Part shown: positions 1-9,552 of the stretch, piece by piece
Layout of the letters: the number at the start of each line of letters is the position of its first letter
Position numbering within the stretch: the stretch's first letter is position 1
From: Amaurobius ferox
Lineage: Eukaryota > Arthropoda > Arachnida > Araneae > Amaurobiidae
Reading direction: 5' to 3'
DNA: 64,000 bases
Assembly (NCBI GenBank): GCA_951213105.1
Contig: OX578136.1
Location: 75,509,230-75,573,229, forward strand
Translations under genes and position numbers: made by a program
The notes under the pieces: model-generated
Database searches by the model: none
What the model was told of the DNA's origin: nothing
What the model saw: only the letters and a program-made list of their open reading frames with translations

Positions 1-714
1 TTAAATATTTAGTAGTGATAGGAAGTTTCATCAAACATGTCAACCAATTTTTGCATAAATTTTTTTTTATGCCGACAAAAACATTGCACCTGTTGCAATA
101 AGTGCAATGTTTCTGCGGCGATTTCAAACGCTGGCAGAATTTGAAATTCGCACGTTATTCTTCAAACGCATTTCCGTTTACGACAAACGCGAACAACTAC
201 AGTTCACTGACACGCATTGTCTTGAAAACCCTTCACTGCGGATTTGCTTCTTCCTTTTCACATCTCGCGTCGCATGTGCCTCTACGCGACGGTAAAATAG
301 TTCCCCTCTTCTCCAATCAGGGTTGGAGATATCAGCACAGGCTCTGAAATTTTTGATCCTACCTTGTATAATATATATCGTAATTTTAAGAGCCTTTCGG
401 AAAACTGGCAAGTTCAATCATACCAAGATAGCCGGCTTCAAATATCTACAGAATTTAGTTCAGATTAAGTGAGGCTGTGTATTTTAAGTTTTGGGAAACG
501 TCTTCTACAGGCAGGTTTTGTGACGATGAACCTGCTATGGTATTCTCGTGTAGCTTGAGCTAAATTTTAGACATTTGAAGGCTGTTACGTGGTAGGTAGG
601 TGGTAGGTCTTTTTCCTTAAGTCTATGATTTCCTTTAAATTTCTTCTATTTTTCTTTTGGCAACAACTTCCTAACTGGGTCACGTGATACAACAATTTAT
701 TGACAGACGATTTC
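1..714. other. No gene recognised
   Basis: AT-rich sequence without a convincing coding frame. The overlapping short frames at 102-417 on both strands show no recognisable motif. A short GGTAGGTAGG-like run lies near 592-608. Confidence 0.5.
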
Positions 715-1164
715 CTGACTTTGCAGGTGCGGTTGCTATTTCTCAATATTCTGAAGAAGGAGGATCTATCTGTTTTGCTTTTGAAACCAATTGATTCTTC
801 GAATCAACTTTTATGCTATTAATAAAGAACTATTTAAATTTTATACTGGCAATTTTACTTTCAAGATATTTTTATAATATTCTCAACCCTGAAATTCAAG
901 CTGAATCACCTACTAGAACATACCGGCTCTTCAGTAGGGGCTCTCTGTTCCAAGTTCCTCTTCTAAATCCACTGTGTCTTCTAACAGTGTTCTCTAACTG
1001 ACTTTTCAGGTGCGGTTGCTGTTTCTCATTATTACTTTCCTTATATACATAATGTATAAGGAAAGTATTGTGACGGGGTCGAAAATTTGAATTCGAGTTT
1101 TCAGCGGGAGAGCACGTTTGAAGCATCCCTGATCACAAATCAAACATTTTTGAGGTGATATCTG

Positions 1165-1197
<33 letters not shown>

Positions 1198-2230
1198 CAG
1201 TGAGTCTGTGGACACGATAACTGACGAACGAATAGACCGATTCGAATGAAATTTGGTACAAAAATCACAATCCGTAAACACTGGAAGCTTATTGTTTTTA
1301 TACGTAATCGAACGTTCAGAATCCCCCTAAAATTTCTAGTGAAATTTTAAAAAAATCGTCAAAAAATAAAAACCGTTAATATAGTTACGCAAATAGACAT
1401 TTCTTATGTAATGTTTCATTAGAAAACGATTGACATAAATTTCAGACCGCTAACATGAACCGTTCTCGAGATATTGCACATTTTTCAAAAAAAATATCAA
1501 AAAGTCATATAAAATAAAAAAAAATATTTCCTATTGGGAAACATGTTAACTTTTCATATGTAATGCCATGCGATAAATTGGGTGACATCATTCTCGTGCA
1601 TCTAGCTCGTTCCATTCATGTAAAAAGATACTTTGAGTAATACTTTCATATTTGAACACCAATAGTCATTTATCTGCTGTAAGAATAACTTATTTCTTCG
1701 TCCATAACGCTTGGCGAGATTTTGGCGACGAATTTGGTGGAATGTTGCCAATTTGGCGACTTTTTTAAATGTTGGTAAAATAACGAAAATCTCGCCATAT
1801 GGATAAAAATGACGGTAAACCAATGACGACTCATTGATGATGACGACATGGAAAATGACGACTTATTGACAAAAATTCAATATCTTGGAAAGAATATAAA
1901 TAACTACTATAAAATAATCTATTTTCTTTTACTGTAAAAGTAGTAAATTCATTGCATTATATAAGGAAAGTCATGTGCTGCCCACATCAGATTTTTTTGA
2001 AGATGGAGCCGGTGTTTTGCTTCTAAAACCGATGCATACTTTGAACCAACTTTTATGCTATTAATAAAGAAGTACTTTAATTTTAGACTCGTACTGTTAC
2101 TTTCAAGAATTTTTAAAATATTCTCAATTCAGAGATTCAAGCTAAATCACCTATTATCACATACCGGCTCTTAATCAGGGGCTCACTGTCTCAAGTTTCT
2201 CTTCTAAATCCTCTAACTGTGTCTCTTGGG
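715..2230. repeat. Tandem duplication, period about 283 bp, split by a family A copy
   Basis: Unit 1 is 715-997. Unit 2 is 998-1033 plus 1999-2230. Both start with CTGACTTT and AGGTGCGGTTGCT, share a TTATGCTATTAATAAAGAA block, and share a CATACCGGCTCTT block. Unit 2 is interrupted by the family A element at 1034-1998, so unit 1 shows the uninterrupted target. The units are clearly diverged, so the duplication is old. Confidence 0.75.
1034..1998 (+). mobile_element. Family A dispersed repeat, full-length copy A1
   Basis: This copy starts with a hairpin (ACTTTCCTTATATA paired with TATAAGGAAAGT). It continues with a conserved block containing GTGACGGGGTCGAAAA, a GT microsatellite at 1169-1197, and conserved CGAATAGACCGATTCGAA and ATCACAATCCGTAAACAC blocks. 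A region rich in small inverted motifs (TTGGCGA/TCGCCAA) follows. It ends in a second hairpin (CATGTG...CACATC) and a T run. No coding capacity was seen. The structure resembles non-autonomous Helentron/DINE-1-like elements (hairpins, internal microsatellite, no target duplication); the class is an inference. Confidence 0.8.
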
Positions 2231-2625
2231 ATTAATTTCAGTTTTACACAATACCAAAAGCGGACGTTTCGAAAATTGCATCATCACTTATTTTAATATT
2301 TAAATTTCTCCCTGGGCGAGAAGTTCTCATGCTAGAAATAATGAATAATTTCAATTTGCAACAAGAGAAGGCTTGGGAAGTCCTTTACTTCCCATGCATC
2401 ATAACCAAATCCTTTCGTTTCAATCATTCCCATGGCTTTATAGCGGCGCCGCAATTAATTACGGTGAGAAGCTATTCACCAATTTAATTTGGATATTATT
2501 TTAATACTTCAGCATTCTAATTTCCCATTTTCTTTAAGGCAAAGGAAGGCGCCTGTTACGATGAAGTTCTGTTGGGAGATAAAGAGCTTTTGGAGGCAGA
2601 ACCTCTTTAATGAGCCATTTCCTAT
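2231..2625. other. No gene recognised
   Basis: AT-rich spacer between the duplication and the next family A-type copy. No motif or repeat recognised. Confidence 0.4.
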
Positions 2626-3339
2626 AAAAAAACATCTGATGTGGGCAGCACATGACTTTCTTTATATAATGCAATGAATTTACTACTTTTACAGTAAAAA
2701 AAATAGGTTATTCTTATAGTAGATACATATATTCTTTCCAAGATATTGAATTTTCGTCAATTAGTCGTCATTTTCATTGATTTAGCGTCATTTTTATCCA
2801 TTTGGCGAGATTTTCGTTAATTTGGCAACATTTAAAAAAGTCGCCAAGTTGGCGACATTCCGCCTAATTCATCGCCAAAATCTCGCCAAGCGTTATGAAC
2901 GGAGAAATAAATTATTCTTATAGCAGATAAATGACTATTAGCGTTCAAATACAAAAGTATTACTCAAAGTATCTTTTCTCATGAATGGGACGAGCTAGAT
3001 CCGCGAGAATGATTTCACCAAATTTATCTAGAGTGGATACATATGATTTTTGCGAGTCATTTCGCGAAAAAAATGCTTTTTTTCTTATCCCGAATCGTAC
3101 CAATATCTAATCAGCATCAGGGTCACCCACAAGTCTATAAATAATTTTGAAATTTGATCAATTAGTTTTTGTGTTAGGGTAGATACATGCATTGCACACA
3201 CACATGGACGTCACGCTAAAAATAGTTTTCTCTTGTTCTAGAGATCCCGAAACGTATAGATCCGTTGAAAACTTGACTTTTGATTTTCGACACGATTCCG
3301 ATACTTTCCCTATACATTATCATGTAGTGTAGGGAAAGT
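2626..3339 (-). mobile_element. Hybrid A/C dispersed repeat
   Basis: Read on the minus strand, the 5' part (3339 down to about 3020) matches family C: the variant hairpin around CTTTCCCTACAC, the ATCTACCCTAACAC block and the GCGAAATGACTCGC block. The 3' part (about 3015 down to 2626) matches family A: CGTTCATAACGCTTGGCGAG, AATATCTTGGAAAGAATAT, then the GCACATGAC/CATCTGATGTGGG end. Both true termini are present, so it is a chimeric element and not a broken overlap of two copies. Confidence 0.65.
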
Positions 3340-3535
3340 TGAAGTCAGGCTTATTTTTGTTATCGATTAAAATAGACATAATAAATGAACATAAAAAAAA
3401 AATTGGGAATGAGCCTTTATATTATAGCAAATGGTGTATGCACTTCATTTATGACGGAATTATTAAGCACATTTATTCTCTTTTGCATACTTATTTCGTA
3501 CTGTCATATGACCGAAAGTGACATTTATAGAACAG

Positions 3536-3960
3536 GAAATGGAAATCCTCGGAGAACCCCCAACAACTCCCTCTGGAATTTTATATTGAATCCATATCAG
3601 TCATCATCTAAGCCCTATCTATAACCAATCTGGAGAAATAAATATTTCAAGAATTTTTTTAAAATAAGATGTGGAAAATTGACCGTAAGTGAAAATTTTC
3701 AGTGAACCACTCTATCTCCTCCAGAGTTTGGGGCTGATTCCGTACGTTATCACCAAAGCTCTGTCTATAGCAGTCTTGAGACATATAAGTTTTGAGCAAA
3801 ACGAAAATGTTTGAACCGAAAATAGAAAAAGAATCGAAAGTGAAAATCCTTAGTGAATTCTTCATTTTCCTCCAAAATTTGATGCTGAGTCCATATCAGT
3901 CATTATCTTAGCCCTATCTATAGCAGATTATGAGAAATGGATGTTTCCAGATAAATTTTT
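3536..3960. repeat. Three diverged tandem units of about 150 bp
   Basis: The block TCCATATCAGTCAT...CTATCTATA recurs at 3591, 3739 (diverged) and 3890, giving periods of 148 and 151 bp. Each is preceded by a GAAAATCCT...CCTCC-type segment. No coding function was seen; a short frame on the minus strand (3659-3865) lies across the repeat. Confidence 0.6.
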
Positions 3961-4614
3961 TTCGCAAAAATAATTATATGGCAAATTTTTTGCCACCAAT
4001 GTTTTTTCTGCATGTTTCGTCCACGTGCTTTTGTCTTTTCAGAAGCTCCTGAAGTCTACATAACTTAGAGAGCAGTCTACAGTAACTTACTCTACAAGAC
4101 CGAATCCTTGTGGATTGCGGATTTATAGAATCGACCACAGCATAGAATGTGACGGAGCTGAATTTTTGATTCGCTTTCCACTTAGGTATAGAGAAAATTG
4201 GTGGGGGTTTCGTAATGTTTTTCCAGACTCGCTTACCCCCTGCTGATTTTTAATTCCCTCTCCTTGGGGCCGTAGAATTTCATTTTAAATTTTCCAGATC
4301 TTCCACAGGAACCTGCTGATTTAGAAGGCTAATTAATTTTTATTTCTAATGCAGCAGGTTCAGGCATATAGACGAATGTCCGCAGCCAAGATATACAATA
4401 AGAGGACAGCAATATACAGAACAAAAATAGATAAAATAGGTAACAGGTTAAAACAATGCAGAACAAACAATTTATAGAACTGCATCGAGGAAATTAAATT
4501 TCTAAACTCCTATGTATATAGATAGTCCTTACAAGCAAGGCTGGACAGACGAGAAGATGATCGACATGCATCACTTCCCGATTAATGCAGAGATGGCACG
4601 TAGAACTGTCAATA
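3961..4614. other. No gene recognised
   Basis: Spacer up to the Tc1-like element. No recognisable motif. Confidence 0.4.
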
Positions 4615-4896
4615 CACTCACGGATAATGAAAGTTGCGCACCGAGAAGAAAACATGGTACAACTGCGAAATGATTAAAAATGCTGATGATGCTGCGAAAT
4701 GATGATGTAAAAAGCTAGAGGACGGGCTGATATGAAAATGGTCCCAGTCTGGTGTGATTGCGCATGACCGTACACCCGTGAGTGGCGCTGCAAACATGAT
4801 CCAGCGGCCTTATAAACAGGCGTGTAGTCAGTCGACGGACGCACCATCAATGCGAGAAGTTTCGGCCGACACAAGCACGAGTACGGAGTGAAAAAA

Positions 4897-6864
4897 ATGG
4901 TGGGTAGATGCCAGAAACGTCGATATACGCAACTGACGGACTTCGAGAGAGGCCTGATCATCGGGTTGAAAACCGCAGGGTGGTCAGCGCACCCGATATC
5001 CGGTCACGTAGATCGTTCGGACTATACCGTCCGCCGGTGTTGGGAGCACTGGCAGACAGCTAAGTGGAGATCTGTTCCGCTACACGGCCTTCAGGTTTCG
5101 ATTCTCCACCGCTGAGAGTCGTCTACAGACGACCCGGCTGAGGTCCAGAAGAGGTAAGTGGTCAAAGAGCAGACCGAAGACCCAGGGCAGGACTAACGCC
5201 AAAGTTAGGGAAAATATCTTAAGGACCCTTGACCACGCACACCGCACCCAGAGAGCAGTCAGAGGATATGAACATAGCTCGGATCACCCCGGCCAGGGAT
5301 TTCCCCAGACGAGGCAACCCGAGCTAAGGCCCCTACTCCAGCTGGAGAAAATGGGGCACTTAAGAGGTGCGTGAACGAATTTATTGCAAATGCAGTGACC
5401 GTCCTAAAGAGCCAAGAGGAGCCATGCTTATGGCAGCTGATAGATTAAGTGTGATTTGCAGAGGATTCCAACTTTCCACCCCTCGGTAGTTATGCAGAGG
5501 CAGTATGCAACTTAATGAGGCGCCGTCGTAACCCGGACTTATATCCGTACTGCCGGATTAGCCTAACCTAAAAAAAGAAAGAAAAAAAAAAAGAATGAGG
5601 AGAACAGAGGAAGAGAAGAATAGGCATCAGCCGAAGCCGGGAGAGGCTAAAGTGCCGTAGGAGCGGACTAAAAGAGGAGATAAGAGCAAAGGAGGAAAAC
5701 TATCAGTAGCCTAGGACGGAGGATAAATTAAAGTATAATACACTAAGGACACTAAATACACTAAGAGAGATTACGTTAAGGGAAGAAAGAAAATCTAGGG
5801 AAGGGTAGCTAACTTAGTTAACTAACAACTAATCTAACTAAACTAAGCAAGAACAAGGAGACCGTTGAGGGCAAAGAAGCCGACGCCGCGAAAAGCTGCA
5901 GCTGACAGGCACCCAGTGCCTGGGGCGGGAGAAACCTGGGGATGAACCCCAAACAGGGAAAACACGCCGGGAGGAGACCCCAAGATAGGGGAAGAGAGAA
6001 CCGGTGTTGGGAGCACTGGTCACGAGATGTCATCCTGACACGGAGGATTGGATCTGGATGGACCAGGCATACCACGAGTAGAGAGGATCGAATGATCGTG
6101 CTGCAGGCATGTATAGAGCCCACGGCGATCCGATCCGCGATACGGGCACACGTAGCGGTTCCTGTGTGTCCACGAACCACATCTAGACGCCTGAAAGAAG
6201 CGAATATGCGTTCCCAGCATCCCTTAAGTGTTCTGCCGTTAATACGGCAGAACATCGGTGGCTCCGGTTGCAGTGGTGCCGGGCCAGAGCAACTTGGAAC
6301 GCCACAGATTGGCGATGTGTGGTGTTTAGCGACGAGTGCCGCTTCGTTTTGGGAGCCGATGATCAGCGTGTCCGGGTGTGGAGTCCCCTGCACAACGCCA
6401 CAATCCCAATATCGTTACTGAGCGCCACACCAGCCCCACTGCAGGCATCATGGGCTGTGGTGCCATAGCCTATGACAGCCGATCCGTACCTAGAACATTG
6501 ACGGGCAAGCGGTACGTGGATGAAGTGGCCTTATGTGCTCCCATTCGTTGCTGGGATTCCAGGTGCTCAATTCCAGCAGGATAACGCCCTGCCGCACACG
6601 GCTCGGGTCGCCCAGACCTGCCTGAGTCATGTCCAGACACTATCATGGCCTGTTCGCTCCCCAGACCTGTCGCCTATGGAGCAGCATGCGTGGGACCAGT
6701 TGAAACGCCAGTTGCCTCGTTGCCGCAATTTTCAAGATTTGGAACGTAACGTCTAACAGGTGTGGACTCGTCTGCAGCAGGACAGCATCAGACGTCTGTT
6801 CGACACCATGCTGGACCGTATTGCTGCTTGTATCGCAGCAAGAGGCGGTGCGACGCGCTATTGA
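4897..6864 (+). pseudogene. Tc1-like transposase, broken by insertion and frameshifts
   Basis: The gene would bind the TIRs and cut and paste the element (DDE transposase). It starts at ATG 4897, just after an in-frame GTG. The N-terminal helix-turn-helix is clear: LTDFERGLIIGLKTAGWS and RSDYTVRRCWEHW. A retroposed insert follows at 5053-6000, and the frame resumes at 6020 with the GW-rich linker. Catalytic motifs: FSDE at about 6331-6342, QQDNA at about 6574 and SPDLSPMEQ near 6657. Reading frames change near 6240 and again between 6420 and 6550, and an in-frame stop lies near 6754 before the true C-terminus (ARGGATRY, stop 6862-6864). It cannot make an active enzyme. Confidence 0.85.
5053..6000. 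mobile_element. Retroposed insert inside Tc1-1 with 19-bp target duplication
   Basis: The 19-base sequence CCGGTGTTGGGAGCACTGG occurs at 5034-5052 and again at 6001-6019, flanking the insert exactly. It interrupts the transposase between the codons for EHW and the next residue. A long, variable-length duplication points to target-primed reverse transcription (LINE or SINE). The insert is GC-richer than its surroundings, contains CCTAACCTA followed by an A-rich run at 5565-5595 (like a LINE 3' end), and ends purine-rich. A weak B-box-like GGTTTCGATTC lies near 5093. The class is undetermined and no reverse transcriptase was seen. Confidence 0.7.
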
Positions 6865-7189
6865 GGATGACCGGACTGTGTATTACAGCTCCCTGTGTAG
6901 GTGTTCTGCTGCGCTGTTTTTGTGATCATGTCCATCATTCATCTGCATCCTTCCATCAATAAAATTTCAGGTCCATCCTATGCGTCCTTCTTGGTGCGCA
7001 ACTTTCATTGTCCGTGAATGTAATTCCAGTTCTATTAAGATGAGCGGCAATGCAATCATGTTCATTGAGGAGGAATTTGGAAGAATTTTGATAAAAGCTC
7101 TTTGATAATTTCCCTTGTCTATTTGAAAGCCGCAATAGTCCTTTCTCTAGGACGAGTCAATCGGACACATTCTCTGCATGGTTTTTTTA

Positions 7190-7790
7190 ACACTTTACAA
7201 CATAGTTGAAAAGTGTTTAGGACTTTGTTCATTCATTCTGTCTGTCTGTCCGTTCGCACGATAACTGCCGTAAAAATGACTTTATCAAAAGTAAATTTTA
7301 GTATGTTATTGAGACGGTCTGTGGGATATATGGGAATGAAATGAATAATATCACCCAATTAGTTTTGGATTGAACCCGGGTTGAAAAAATGAAATACATT
7401 GAACCCTATGGGAAATAATTTTTCAAACATTTTTTAAGCGAATTTAAAATTCACAAATTGCTTCGAAAATTTTAGGAAATATTCAAATTATTCCATAAAA
7501 TATATAAAAAAATATTTCAGCAAAGTATGTTAGGCAGTTTTTTAAATAAAAATTAAAATAATAATTGCATCCATATTATATGAAAAGATTCTGTGACCCA
7601 TTTCAAAATGAAATATGGCATCCATCTTGTGTCAAAATTGTGATTTTCAAAGTTCTTTTTAATTTTTATTTAGTGTTGCATCCGTCCAAAACCGCTTTAT
7701 TTTTTATTTTTTTCTGTGCATCTATATACTGAGCCAGCGCAATTACAATATTTTGGAGTTTAAATGATCATCAACCTAACTTTCACGTAT
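7190..7790 (+). mobile_element. Family B dispersed repeat copy B1, 5' part
   Basis: It starts with the family B terminal hairpin (AACACTTTACAAC paired with GTTGAAAAGTGTT), then a TCTG microsatellite and the conserved CGATAACTGCCGTAAAAATG block. It continues in register with copies at 38815-40106, 42343-43650 and 45673-47003 up to about TTTCACGTATGGA. The copy is then broken by nested insertions and resumes at 14098. Same general design as family A; non-autonomous Helentron-like class is inferred. Confidence 0.8.
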
Positions 7791-8046
7791 GGATAGCACC
7801 ATGTTGTTGTTGTTGAGACCCAGACCGTCCGACCTACCAGAAAGGTGTAAGGTAACTGTATGGACGGCCGGGAAGTGCCACCCAATTTAGACCGGAACCC
7901 AGTGGGGGAGGCATCCACAGGGACCGTATCCTCCTTCCCCTACCACCAACCTCTCGGAAGGACTTACGGACCCACATGTTTAACGTGATCGTACTCCGCA
8001 TGAACACGGCGGCATTTGTGGTAGCGTGCAAATGGATAGCACCATG
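7791..8046. repeat. Direct repeats GGATAGCACCATG bounding two insertions
   Basis: The 13-base sequence GGATAGCACCATG occurs at 7791-7803, 8034-8046 and 12642-12654. These are best read as target duplications around two insertions into the left end of element X: the first between copies one and two, the second between copies two and three. Confidence 0.6.
7804..8033 (-). mobile_element. SINE-like 230-bp GC-rich insertion
   Basis: This short GC-rich block sits between two of the 13-bp direct repeats. On the minus strand it ends in a CAA-repeat tail (TTG repeats at 7804-7815 on the plus strand), as many SINEs and their partner LINEs do. The minus-strand translation contains the peptide KSFREVGGRGRRIRSLWMPP, which I recall (unverified) from spurious spider gene predictions. 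Its tail-proximal 60 bases resemble those of the adjacent larger insertion (GGCCGGGAA...CCCAGACC), suggesting a shared 3' end. No A or B box could be assigned firmly. Confidence 0.5.
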
Positions 8047-8569
8047 TTGAAGTGTTGAAAACCCAGACCACACGACAGACCCGAAGGTTTACTGTTGCTA
8101 AGTGTGTGGCCGGGAACTTTATTTTTGGATTCAAGACATTACAATACATATTAAAATTGAATCACAGCACAGGTAGTTACATCAAGACAAGCAAAAGATT
8201 GGCAACAACAAAACAAAACATAAAAACAATACAATACAGTACAATGTAATGCAATACAAGAGAGACAAAAGGCAGAAAATTGTAAAGAGGGAAAAACCCC
8301 GAAGGGAAAAAACCCTAACACAAAATACAAAAGGGAAAACAGAAAAAGAAAAGGGTCAAGGTTGGAAGACTAAAGGGTTAAGACAAAGTTTGAAAAACCA
8401 GAAATTAAAAAGAAAAAAAAATAATTAGACTTCTTACAGAGACATAAAACAAGGTTAAAGTGACATATTCAAAAAAATTTAATAAAATTTATTACAACAA
8501 GACAATAAAATTTATTACAACAAGACAATAAAATTTATTACAATAGAAAGCAAAACAAATTTAGGGCCA

Positions 8570-9090
8570 AAAACGGACGGCTGTAAACCAGGAATCCAAG
8601 AGAAAATTTAAAAGCCAAAAAGAGGACGGCTGCAGAACAGGAATCCGAAAAGAAATAACAAAAAGCAAGAAATTAAGAGAAAAAAACAAGGAAATTTAAG
8701 GCCAAAAATGGACGGCTGTACACCAGGAATCCAAAAGAAAAATTTTAAAGCCAAAAAACGGACGGCTGCAGAGCAGGAATCCGAGAAGAAAAAGCAAAAA
8801 AGTTACAAAAAGACAAATAAACAGCAAGAGATAAACAGAGATAAAAATGACTAAATATAAAAAATTTTAAAACCAAAAGCGGACGGCTGAAAACCAGGAA
8901 TCCTAGAAATATTTGAAAGCCAGAAAGCGGACGGCTGCAGAACAGGAATCCGAAAAAGTAAAACAAAGGAAAAACACAGGTAAAAGAAAGAATTTAAGAA
9001 CCAAAAGAGGACGGCTGAAAACCAGGAATCCAGAAGCAAAATTTAAAATTCCGAAAAGCGGACAGCTGCAGAGCAGGAATCCGAGAAAAA
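8570..9090 (+). repeat. Dimeric tandem array around GGACGGCTG...CAGGAATCC
   Basis: The core GGACGGCTG (once GGACAGCTG) followed by CAGGAATCC occurs eight times, starting at 8575, 8624, 8710, 8760, 8881, 8929, 9009 and 9060. Odd copies read GGCTG(T/A)A(A/C)ACCAGG and even copies GGCTGCAGA(A/G)CAGG. The array is therefore four dimers with an inner step of 48-51 bp and an outer period of 128-171 bp. Confidence 0.8.
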
Positions 9091-9182
9091 GATAACTACA
9101 AGCAAACACCCACATTTCACAGGAAAAAAAAAAAAAATTAAAAAATTTCCCTGGAAGCCGCAAAGCAGGACAGGAGTAACAA

Positions 9183-9552
9183 TGAGAATAAATGTATTTA
9201 TTTAGTCCCGAAAGGACCAACAAGGTTAAAAGATGAGAGAACGCAATAAAAGGAAGTCCCCCCCCCCTCAAAGGACTTCCTAAGAAAAGGATAACCCAGA
9301 GATCCCCCTCCCAAAAGACCTCCAGGAAAGAACACTGAGAGACCAGCCAGCAGGACCAGGGAAAAAAAAAAAAAACAGGAATCGCAAAGCTGAACAGGAA
9401 AATAAGGAATATATTATGAATAAGTGTAAAGTCCCGAAAGGGCAAACAGGTTTCAAGATAAAAAAAAAAACGAAAGGAGAGTATCTCCCCAAAGACTCCC
9501 CAAGAGTTCAACCCAGAGGTCCCCCTCCCAAAGGACCACCAGGAAAAGAAGA
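9183..9552 (+). repeat. Direct duplication of about 145 bp, step 225 bp
   Basis: The segment from AAGTGTAAAGTCCCGAAAGG-like sequence to CCCCCTCCCAAA(A)GACC(T/A)CCAGGAAA occurs at 9183-9330 and 9408-9552. The copies differ by substitutions and small indels. It lies inside the 4.6-kb insertion, directly after the dimeric array. Confidence 0.65.

Larger units (their letters stand above)
4615..7020 (+). mobile_element. Tc1-like DNA transposon (Tc1-1), interrupted
   Basis: The ends are TIRs of at least 34 bp: CACTCACGGATAATGAAAG at 4615 and its near match CATTCACGGACAATGAAAG reading inward from 7020, followed on both sides by TTGCGCACC. TA dinucleotides flank both ends (4613-4614 and 7021-7022), as expected for Tc1/mariner. 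Without the 967-bp insert and its duplicated target, the element would be about 1.44 kb, a normal Tc1 length. It carries one transposase gene, now broken. Confidence 0.88.

Noticed and set aside
102..417. Overlapping frames at the left edge as an exon
   Set aside because: Open on both strands and in several frames over the same stretch, with no conserved motif to choose one.
1034..1066. Family A terminal hairpins as transcription terminators
   Set aside because: They are repeated element termini in a eukaryotic repeat, not followed or preceded by genes.
7801..8180. The two similar starts at 7804 and 8047 as a pair of LTRs
   Set aside because: There is no TG...CA structure, primer site or polypurine tract. 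The long repeated 13-mer and CAA tail fit target-primed insertions better.
8903..9511. 202-codon minus-strand frame rich in Phe and Leu
   Set aside because: It crosses the purine-rich dimeric repeats; composition explains the open frame and the apparent membrane segments.
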